The position numbers were made by a program, and so were the translations under genes. A DNA stretch of 5,653 nucleotides, taken from Candidatus Poseidoniales archaeon. Lineage in GTDB: Archaea > Thermoplasmatota > Poseidoniia > Poseidoniales > Poseidoniaceae. Under the pieces are notes generated by a model that worked only from the letters and a program-made list of their open reading frames with translations, did no database searches and was not told where the DNA came from. Shown piece by piece: positions 1-5,513 of the stretch; position 1 is the stretch's first letter; each line of letters begins with the position of its first letter. The stretch covers positions 1-5,653 of the forward strand of contig JAAXIR010000278.1 of NCBI GenBank assembly GCA_012270265.1, read 5' to 3'.

Positions 1-8
1 GAAATTTT

Positions 9-15
9 GAGGTGA
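9..15 (+). promoter_or_regulatory. Ribosome-binding site of the 679-residue protein gene
   Basis: GAGGTGA lies six bases before the ATG at 22. It matches the usual anti-Shine-Dalgarno end of 16S rRNA and is the strongest such site in the window. It fixes the start of the downstream gene. Only 21 bases upstream are in the window, so no promoter can be judged. Confidence 0.8.
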
Positions 16-21
16 AGAAAA

Positions 22-2061
22 ATGTGGGAACATCGAGCAGTATCGCATAAACAATTCAAAGAAAGTGGACGAATTACACCAACTGAAACCTATGTTCAGT
101 TGATGGATAAAGTCGAAGACGCCGTCAAAGAGGCACAAAAGATGCCTTTTGATCATGAAGAATTCCTCAAGTACATTCCAACACAAGGACCTTGGGAACC
201 TATTCATGAAACTGACGAAACAAAGGGAGACCCGCGTACACGATACATCGGCCCTGGTCGCCCAAAGTTGCTCAACACCAACCTCTTCCTAGGTTCTACT
301 TGGATTGAATCTGAGCGATTCAAGTTTGAGCGCCGAATCAGCACACTCTCTGACTTCCTCAAGCAAAAGACGGTTGTCAATGCAAATATGTGGACGCCAA
401 AGCAGCTCGTCACCACACAGACGTTCTTCTTCTGTTCAACTGGTGATGAAGAGCGATTGGGCGGTTCCATGCTCACTGGTGAAACTGTCTCGGGCGGCCA
501 CCCGTTCCTAGGTGATGGTGGCGAGGAAGATGGTGTTGCTGAGTGGGAACCAATCCTCTGGGGCCTCGGACACCGTGGTGTTGTACCAGACTCCGATCCA
601 CAAGACAAGGTCTACTATCCTTCGTTGATGCACCGTGGTGTGGCGTTCAACAACCGTCTTGGATGGATTCGATACTCTCCTGCTGGATTTGGTAAGGATG
701 CAAGTGGTTACCTCATGACCAAGCCAACAACATGGATTCACCCTGCTGTTGATGGTAACCGAGATACGGCTACTGCATTCAATCTCTTGGTGAACTTGCC
801 AGACCGACGTATCTCCTTCGGTGAAGAAGGAATCACTGACGTCTTCCTCACCACTGGAAAGACCTCCTTGTACACCATGATGGGTATGATGTCCTCTTCG
901 ACCGTTCGACAAATGTTCGGCGCAGGTTCCGAAATGGTTCCTCTTGAATTCCACTGCATCGAGCCAGGTCTTGACGAGTGGATCAAGAACGCAAGCGATG
1001 AAGACAAGTACGCTCGTCTGTTCGAAGTCACTGCTTGCCTCGGCTACCTCTTGACCGATCCAAAGGTTGGCTCACTTGGTGGCGCTGCCAAGCGTCGACG
1101 ATTGTTGCTCTACCCTCACGACCAAGGAAACCTCTTGACGTGCGTCAACGCAAGTCAAGTTGCTGACCACGCACTGAAGTCAAACTATGCTGCAACGGTC
1201 TTCACCAAGCTCGACCAAGCAGACTTCATGAACCGTGTTGCTCGTCGATACAAGGCATACGCAGACCTCGTAACTGCAAGCGATTTCGCAAAGGGTGCTC
1301 GCTGGATTAGTCAAGCAATGATCGAGGGTGACAAGATTCTCGGTCCAAACGTGCATTCTATCCTCGCTGTTCGTGGATACGATATCCTCAACCTTGATGA
1401 GTACATGGAGTCGTTCAACGATGTTTCAGCCGCTCCTGAGCGATTGATTCGACGTGTTGTCCAATCCGTTGCTACAAATGCGCTCAAGACGTTGTTCCCA
1501 ATGGATATGCTTGGAGAAACCAGTGGCGCACAGCCGTTCTCACACATCTTTGCGCCAGCAGGTAGCAGTGAACAGGCGCTTGTCTACTACACAGACATCC
1601 GATTCCTTGTTCCAACCTCCATTGACAAGCTGCGAATGATCACAGGTGCTCGTGGAGCAGACCGTGGACGAATGCGAGAAGCTTACGGACAAATGACCGG
1701 TGCTGACCCAATGACTGGACTCTCGATCATCGATCTGTGTCTCCCATTCCTTGCTGACATGGGAGAAGAATCCTGGCAGACAGGAACCGGCCTGAACGAA
1801 GACGAAATCATCGTTGAAGTCACAATGGCTGTCAACCCTGCAATCGTCTGGAAGAATTTGTTGGAACCAACGACAAACGAAGTCTTTGACCTACCAAAGG
1901 GCAAGAAGGGAACTTCCGCCAACGTTTGGGGTGACATGTTCATGAGCAATGAGCCGCTTCACGAGAAGATGACAAAGGATGGACAAGGACACTATCTCAA
2001 CCTTCTCCGATTGTGTTACCATTGGAGTCACGATAAGTCCAAGGAAATCCATGAACTCTGA
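22..2061 (+). CDS. Unassigned 679-residue soluble protein, probably abundant
   Basis: I do not recognise this protein or any domain in it. It is a complete frame from an ATG with a strong GAGGTGA site to a TGA. I see no signal peptide, no membrane segment and no cysteine-rich metal site, so it should be cytoplasmic. The first 60 or so residues are charged and helical in character (VEDAVKEAQK at about 31-40). A glycine/acid-rich stretch with several GG pairs spans about 140-171. A basic patch, AAKRRR, lies at 355-360. A long, probably helical section with many Ala, Arg and Asp residues covers about 380-490. The C-terminus is hydrophilic (HDKSKEIHEL). Every arginine codon I checked is CGN, mostly CGA or CGT, and Phe, Tyr, Asn and Asp codons favour C endings through most of the gene. 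The other genes here use AGA/AGG as well and are more AT-rich. This suggests high expression. It could be a structural, enzymatic or lineage-specific protein; the sequence alone does not say. The existence of the gene is nearly certain, its function unknown. Confidence 0.93.
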   Translation: MWEHRAVSHKQFKESGRITPTETYVQLMDKVEDAVKEAQKMPFDHEEFLKYIPTQGPWEPIHETDETKGDPRTRYIGPGRPKLLNTNLFLGSTWIESERFKFERRISTLSDFLKQKTVVNANMWTPKQLVTTQTFFFCSTGDEERLGGSMLTGETVSGGHPFLGDGGEEDGVAEWEPILWGLGHRGVVPDSDPQDKVYYPSLMHRGVAFNNRLGWIRYSPAGFGKDASGYLMTKPTTWIHPAVDGNRDTATAFNLLVNLPDRRISFGEEGITDVFLTTGKTSLYTMMGMMSSSTVRQMFGAGSEMVPLEFHCIEPGLDEWIKNASDEDKYARLFEVTACLGYLLTDPKVGSLGGAAKRRRLLLYPHDQGNLLTCVNASQVADHALKSNYAATVFTKLDQADFMNRVARRYKAYADLVTASDFAKGARWISQAMIEGDKILGPNVHSILAVRGYDILNLDEYMESFNDVSAAPERLIRRVVQSVATNALKTLFPMDMLGETSGAQPFSHIFAPAGSSEQALVYYTDIRFLVPTSIDKLRMITGARGADRGRMREAYGQMTGADPMTGLSIIDLCLPFLADMGEESWQTGTGLNEDEIIVEVTMAVNPAIVWKNLLEPTTNEVFDLPKGKKGTSANVWGDMFMSNEPLHEKMTKDGQGHYLNLLRLCYHWSHDKSKEIHEL

Positions 2062-2955
2062 TCACACAAGATTGGATAACCAAATAACGAGGGTCATGGC
2101 TGACCATCCTCCGGTTAGGAAATAAATCGGTATTGGTGAAAGGAACACCAAGAACAGTGCAAGCCAAACATTGCTGTTCCAATCCTTGACTTTCAATCCG
2201 TCAAGTGGACCAAATGGTATCATGTTGAAAAGCCCGAGACCGATATTGGCGTACAACCACCAACGAACGATATCGTAAACCATGGCCTGCCAAATGATTG
2301 AGCCCCCTTCGATGTGTTGCTGCCCTGCAAATTCCGCCGCTCCCGTAAGCATGAACAAGAGGACTCCTAGCGGTATTCCGATAATGAATAAGCCAAGATT
2401 GACCAACGGTCCTGCGATGGCGATATGTCCGTTTTGTCGTCGCGTAACAAGACCTGCGACCATAACGGCTCCTGGAGCCATAAACAACACACCGAAAATA
2501 AGTGCTAACATAACTCCGAATTGAAGACCTTTTGGATCCGCACGAAATTCAGCCCAACAGCCATTTTTCTTGGCGATAATCTTGTGACCAATTTCATGAA
2601 GAACGAAAGCTGGACCGAAGGAAATGAGGAACAGTGGCATGGTAACGAGTACATTGATCAGCCATCGACTTAGGCCAAACTCGGAAATTCCACCAAGACC
2701 TCTCCCTCCAAACATGAAACCAAGAGCAAGGGTAAACGCTGCAGTGGCGTACAGAAGGTGTCGTTTCTCTTCGTCACTGAAATGCCAAATGCTGCCTTTG
2801 TGCAGTGTGGGTTGAGTTTGTGACATCACACGAAAGAAATTGTTGATCGGAGAGGACCCTCTCGATTGTTGCCCTGCGTGAACACGGTGTATTTTTTGTT
2901 GCGAGTGATAGAAGGGGTTTGGTTCGAGAATGTCTGCACGAGGGTCTCGAACCAT
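2062..2955 (-). CDS. M50 family membrane zinc metalloprotease (site-2 protease type)
   Basis: This is an intramembrane zinc protease of the S2P/M50 family, which cleaves membrane-bound substrates, often regulators, inside the bilayer. Counting from the ATG at 2955 (297 residues), the zinc motif HEIGH is at 120-124 within a hydrophobic segment. The family's AGPLVNL element is at 181-187. The second motif, NMIPFGPLDG, is at 244-253, with Asp252 as the expected third metal ligand. Hydrophobic stretches at about 65-85, 98-118, 147-170, 176-206, 222-248 and 262-286 give roughly six membrane spans. I see no PDZ or CBS domain. The first 60 or so residues are hydrophilic and probably cytoplasmic. The frame stays open upstream to ATG 3012 and TTG 3024. 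I chose ATG 2955 because GAGG sits five bases before it, while the others lack a site. ATG 2826 is a later alternative. The physiological substrate is unknown. Family assignment is firm; the start is moderately sure. Confidence 0.9.
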   Translation of the reverse strand: MVRDPRADILEPNPFYHSQQKIHRVHAGQQSRGSSPINNFFRVMSQTQPTLHKGSIWHFSDEEKRHLLYATAAFTLALGFMFGGRGLGGISEFGLSRWLINVLVTMPLFLISFGPAFVLHEIGHKIIAKKNGCWAEFRADPKGLQFGVMLALIFGVLFMAPGAVMVAGLVTRRQNGHIAIAGPLVNLGLFIIGIPLGVLLFMLTGAAEFAGQQHIEGGSIIWQAMVYDIVRWWLYANIGLGLFNMIPFGPLDGLKVKDWNSNVWLALFLVFLSPIPIYFLTGGWSAMTLVIWLSNLV

Positions 2956-2960
2956 GGTTG

Positions 2961-2964
2961 CCTC
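2961..2964 (-). promoter_or_regulatory. Ribosome-binding site supporting the protease start at 2955
   Basis: On the minus strand GAGG lies five bases before the ATG at 2955. The upstream candidates ATG 3012 and TTG 3024, and the downstream ATG 2826, have no purine-rich site at a suitable distance. This decides the start chosen, but the match is only four bases. Confidence 0.5.
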
Positions 2965-3043
2965 AATCCATGGTCTTCTTTCAATCCTCGCTCGCGATGT
3001 ACGAGAGTTCATGTGTTTGAACAACTAGGCGCTGTTGAGCACC

Positions 3044-3745
3044 ATGTCAATGCCTAGGCGAGCGATGAAGGACATGGGCCTCCAAGCCTGTTGTCTCTGG
3101 TGTGATGAACCTGATGAAGCTGGGAGTTCAAGATGTACGAAGTGTATCGCCTCTCACAGGAAAATACGGGATGAGATTGCAAAGGCTCCCCCTGAGGATG
3201 CATTTTATCAGTTTGCAAAAGAACTGCTTGCCATGGCTGTAGCACCCCATCGTCATGATAACGATCCAATCCACGGTAAGGTGTTGGAAGAACAACAAAG
3301 GCTTGCTGGACATTACATCCCAAAAGGTGCTGAGCAAACCGAACAAGATGTATTGGATGTGTTTGAACATCAGAAAAGTGCTGAGAAGTTAAACATCATC
3401 CAAAATATCGCAAACAAGAATCAATGGAAAGAGAAGCCTCCTGAACCAGAGCTCGCACGTAAAATTGGTACAGATACATGGACTAAGGAATCAATTGATA
3501 CAAACCAATATCATGCTGGAAGAACAATTCCAAGCAAGGATATTGTCCCAGTAGATCGTTCTGACCGTGCGGGAGAAGATGTTGAAATGGTTACACGTAC
3601 CAACATTAAGGCTGAAAATAAGGGTGTTGATGAAGAGATTCTCGAGATCCTTGAGAATGAAGAATTGCACCAAAAGAAAGCGAAGAAAGATGCTTGGGAT
3701 TCCACAGTTTCTGATGTTCTTGATTTGCTCGACAATGAAGATTAA
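3044..3745 (+). CDS. Zinc-ribbon protein with repeated acidic helical motif, function unknown
   Basis: I do not recognise a named family. Counting from ATG 3044 (233 residues), a CxxC-x10-CxxC zinc ribbon lies at 17-34, preceded by one extra Cys at 16. A helical section follows, with a histidine cluster (HRHDNDPIH at 69-77, and His90). The rest is highly charged, low in hydrophobics and probably partly disordered, with many Lys and Glu. A short acidic amphipathic motif occurs three times: DVLDVFE at 102-108, EILEILE at 198-204, and DVLDLLD at 224-230 close to the C-terminus. Such repeats suggest a protein-binding role with the ribbon as a second contact site; this is inference. There are no membrane segments. 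The start is uncertain: ATG 3044, 3050, 3065 and 3074 are all in frame before the ribbon and none has a convincing Shine-Dalgarno site, so translation may be leaderless. Codon use includes AGA/AGG, unlike the gene at 22. It is divergent from the protease and convergent with the AlaX operon. Confidence 0.85.
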   Translation: MSMPRRAMKDMGLQACCLWCDEPDEAGSSRCTKCIASHRKIRDEIAKAPPEDAFYQFAKELLAMAVAPHRHDNDPIHGKVLEEQQRLAGHYIPKGAEQTEQDVLDVFEHQKSAEKLNIIQNIANKNQWKEKPPEPELARKIGTDTWTKESIDTNQYHAGRTIPSKDIVPVDRSDRAGEDVEMVTRTNIKAENKGVDEEILEILENEELHQKKAKKDAWDSTVSDVLDLLDNED

Positions 3746-3760
3746 TTATTTATTGATCAG

Positions 3761-3787
3761 TTGGAATTTGTATTAATCGTTTTCCAA
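3761..3787. terminator. Possible shared terminator in convergent spacer
   Basis: The 46-base spacer between the zinc-ribbon stop (3743-3745) and the AlaX stop (3792-3794) is AT-rich. It contains TTGGAA (3761-3766) and its complement TTCCAA (3782-3787) around a 15-base loop. On the plus strand it also has T-rich runs at 3746-3754 and 3779-3783. Archaeal termination relies mainly on U-tracts, which this spacer offers weakly in both directions. The six-base stem is modest and could be chance. Confidence 0.3.
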
Positions 3788-3791
3788 ATAA

Positions 3792-4520
3792 TTACTCGAT
3801 GAGTTCGTAGGTCACTCTTTGTGGACCCTTTCCCTTCGATTTTTTCCCGATAAACTCAATTCCTTTAATCTCTGAAATGTTACGAACATGCGTTCCAGCA
3901 CATGGACAAAGATCTTGCTTGTCACCGATCGTAACGACTCTTAAATCATTGATGAATGAGGGTAGAAGGTCCATATTTGTCCGTTCTTGAGGCATGATTG
4001 AATTTATTTCATCTCGTGTCATTTGGGAGTCGGTCACTTCCAAACCGAGCTGGATTTTATCATTGACTGCTGATTGTAATTCAAGCAACATGTCTTCGGT
4101 AAATTGGATTGGTTTGAAGTCAATACGGGATTTTTCTGTGTGGATTTGATTACCAACCGTTCGAACTCCATCGAACATCTCGTAAGCAATCCCGCTAACA
4201 AGATGTTGAGCTGTGTGCATTTTCATGTGCGCATAGCGACGTTCGAAATCGATTGTACCTGATACCTCATCTCCAATTTCAAGTTCAAATGTATCTTCAA
4301 TTGTGTGATGAATGGTATCTCGACCTCGAACCTCAATGACGTTCATTTTACCGTTTGGCCCATCAATTGATCCAAGATCCCAATTTTGACCGCCTCCAAG
4401 GGGGTAAAATAATGTTTGATCGAGGACGATTTTGTTGTCTTCAATCGCAATAACCTCTGCAGTAAATTCTTCAAGATATGCTGCTTCAATTGATTCGAGA
4501 TAGAGTTTCTTCGTCATCAT
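3792..4520 (-). CDS. alaX: Alanyl-tRNA editing protein, AlaX family
   Basis: This free-standing editing enzyme hydrolyses mischarged Ser-tRNA(Ala) (and Gly-tRNA(Ala)), backing up the editing domain of alanyl-tRNA synthetase in the cytoplasm. The 242 residues match the medium form, AlaX-M: an N-terminal beta-barrel portion plus the zinc editing domain, with no C-Ala domain. The glycine motif LGGGQNWDLG is at 41-50. The zinc ligands are HTAQH (His102, His106) and CAGTH (Cys207, His211). The tail has the expected HVRNISEIKG and KGKGPQR elements. The usual CGGTH is CAGTH here, and another Cys (205) sits two residues before the ligand. All catalytic zinc ligands are present, so it should be active. 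The start ATG at 4520 overlaps the stop of the upstream flavoprotein gene as ATGA, and GGAGTGAT lies five bases before it, inside the last codons of that gene. A second ATG follows directly. It is the last gene of the three-gene operon, translationally coupled to the flavoprotein. Confidence 0.93.
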   Translation of the reverse strand: MMTKKLYLESIEAAYLEEFTAEVIAIEDNKIVLDQTLFYPLGGGQNWDLGSIDGPNGKMNVIEVRGRDTIHHTIEDTFELEIGDEVSGTIDFERRYAHMKMHTAQHLVSGIAYEMFDGVRTVGNQIHTEKSRIDFKPIQFTEDMLLELQSAVNDKIQLGLEVTDSQMTRDEINSIMPQERTNMDLLPSFINDLRVVTIGDKQDLCPCAGTHVRNISEIKGIEFIGKKSKGKGPQRVTYELIE

Positions 4521-5206
4521 TTCGTATCACTCCACAATTTCATTCCTGTTTGAAAACGCACACTGCAATCCCATAATGCATGATTTACTGGTAACATCGT
4601 CGAAATAATTTCAATAACCTTCAGATTGGTTGTCGTATGATCTCCTTGGTACCAAGATTCCAGAAGTCCATCTTCTCGATGAATTTGATAAATTGCGTCA
4701 TTAAAGTCACCTATGCTTGATTGGAGATGTACGTACCCAATGGCTTCTTCTCGCTCTGCATGGTATATGTTTGATGCCTCAGATATGTTGTGGGGTTTTG
4801 CCCAAGGAATCCAGGTATCTTGGGTTGTATCAATCACTTTGTCGTACTCAAACATCCCATTTTGTTGTCCAGCTCCAGTGAGTTCAACATTGAAAAGACC
4901 GTTGTTGTCTTGAACTGAAGAGACAATCCGTGTACGATGTAGATACTCTGCGCCCAATCTTGCCAACTCTATACTCATACCTTTCATTATCCATTCATGA
5001 CGAAATGAATTGTCTGAACCTTCAAAATTTTGATCCGTTGAAAATGACAGTGGTATTGAATTTCGTTTGAAAAGAACGCTCGGCCACGTATTTGGTAGTC
5101 CGAATTCAATTGGATGATCAGCAACTTGAACCCTGTATCCATCTTGGAGAGCTGCGTATGCACATCCATATGCTACAAGACCTGCTCCAACAATCAAGAC
5201 ATTCAT
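4517..5206 (-). CDS. Short FAD/NAD(P)-binding oxidoreductase, ferredoxin-linked
   Basis: The N-terminus is a classic dinucleotide-binding Rossmann fold. A hydrophobic strand (NVLIV) leads into GAGLVAYG at 7-14, and the second strand ends at Asp30 in YRVQVAD, the position that normally binds the ribose. The third glycine of GxGxxG is Ala12. A helix near 73-86 followed by a strand near 93-97, and DKVIDTT at 122-128, fit the later FAD-domain strands of the geranylgeranyl-reductase/monooxygenase-like fold. At 229 residues it is much shorter than those enzymes (about 350-450). I see no GDA-type C-terminal FAD motif. It ends in a proper ATGA overlap with alaX, so it looks like a naturally compact protein, not a broken one. 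The frame stays open upstream to 5266, but that part lies inside the ferredoxin gene. ATG 5206 directly precedes the Rossmann strand and has GAGATGAT just upstream. Its electron donor is probably the ferredoxin encoded four bases upstream; the substrate is unknown. Confidence 0.85.
   Translation of the reverse strand: MNVLIVGAGLVAYGCAYAALQDGYRVQVADHPIEFGLPNTWPSVLFKRNSIPLSFSTDQNFEGSDNSFRHEWIMKGMSIELARLGAEYLHRTRIVSSVQDNNGLFNVELTGAGQQNGMFEYDKVIDTTQDTWIPWAKPHNISEASNIYHAEREEAIGYVHLQSSIGDFNDAIYQIHREDGLLESWYQGDHTTTNLKVIEIISTMLPVNHALWDCSVRFQTGMKLWSDTK
4526..4533 (-). promoter_or_regulatory. Ribosome-binding site of alaX within the flavoprotein gene
   Basis: On the minus strand GGAGTGAT lies five bases before ATG 4520. 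The same bases encode part of the C-terminal Trp-Ser-Asp of the flavoprotein. Together with the ATGA stop/start overlap it indicates coupled translation. Confidence 0.75.
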
Positions 5207-5209
5207 ACA

Positions 5210-5217
5210 ATCATCTC
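5210..5217 (-). promoter_or_regulatory. Ribosome-binding site deciding the flavoprotein start
   Basis: On the minus strand GAGATGAT (one mismatch from GAGGTGAT) ends three bases before ATG 5206 and overlaps the ferredoxin stop codon. It favours this start over the in-frame ATG at 5266, which would add 20 residues before the Rossmann strand. Confidence 0.55.
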
Positions 5218-5423
5218 GATTCAATAAGTAGTGCATCAACTGGACAACTGGGTATGCAAAGTTCACAGTATGTGCATTGAGACTGCTCCACCAATGCCAG
5301 AAGTCCTTTCATTGACAATGCATTTGTTGGGCAGAGACCAATACATGCTCCACAACCGTAACACAGGTCCTCATCAACAATGAAATGAAGCTGAGGCATG
5401 TAACTTCCAGTGGACACTGTCAT
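5211..5423 (-). CDS. Bacterial-type 2[4Fe-4S] ferredoxin
   Basis: This 70-residue soluble electron carrier has two complete CxxCxxCxxxCP motifs: Cys21, 24, 27 and 31, then Cys50, 53, 56 and 60. They should bind two [4Fe-4S] clusters with the usual crossed ligation. The stretch after each motif (NALSM, DALLI) fits the family's pseudo-twofold repeat. Its length is typical once an 11-residue leader before the first strand (LHFIVDED) is allowed for. ATG 5423 is chosen because AAGGTGA ends three bases before it; the in-frame codon just upstream of that ATG region is a stop (TGA), so the frame cannot extend further. ATG 5399 is a less likely alternative. It is the first recognisable gene of the minus-strand operon, with the flavoprotein start only four bases beyond its stop, so the two are very likely partners in one electron-transfer step. 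Confidence 0.94.
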   Translation of the reverse strand: MTVSTGSYMPQLHFIVDEDLCYGCGACIGLCPTNALSMKGLLALVEQSQCTYCELCIPSCPVDALLIESR

Positions 5424-5513
5424 ATTTCACCTTCCATGCGAAAATGTGGATTCAATAGCAGAATGTAATCCACAAGAAAAAGAATTTCGTAAATTTGTAG
5501 CAAATTCAATGAC
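5424..5513. other. AT-rich leader of the ferredoxin operon
   Basis: These 90 bases lie between the possible upstream gene tail and the ferredoxin start. They are the likely place for a promoter or leader, but I see no convincing archaeal TATA/BRE pair. A 6-bp inverted repeat, GAATTT (5482-5487) with AAATTC (5502-5507), lies about 60-85 bases before the ATG. A minus-strand frame without an ATG until its last codons also runs through here and ends in TGA overlapping the ferredoxin ATG; I do not call it a gene. Confidence 0.35.
5427..5433 (-). promoter_or_regulatory. Ribosome-binding site of the ferredoxin gene
   Basis: On the minus strand AAGGTGA (within GGAAGGTGA) ends three bases before ATG 5423. 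It is a strong purine-rich match and supports this start over the later in-frame ATG at 5399. Confidence 0.7.

Noticed and set aside
204..954. Long minus-strand open frames (134 and 148 codons) opposite the first gene
   Set aside because: They lie wholly inside the codon-biased 679-residue gene, have Ser/Arg/Pro-rich compositions typical of antisense frames, and lack ribosome-binding support.
2282..2815. Plus-strand open frames opposite the protease gene
   Set aside because: They read the antisense of membrane-span codons (Pro/Asn/Ile-rich), while the opposite strand has clear M50 motifs.
2886..2897. AT-rich stretch read as a minus-strand TATA box for a protease start at 2826
   Set aside because: It lies inside an open frame that looks coding, and the start at 2955 has better ribosome-binding support.
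5207..5266. Upstream start of the flavoprotein at 5266
   Set aside because: It would add 20 residues before the Rossmann strand and overlap most of the second ferredoxin cluster motif; ATG 5206 has a ribosome-binding site and starts at the fold's first strand.
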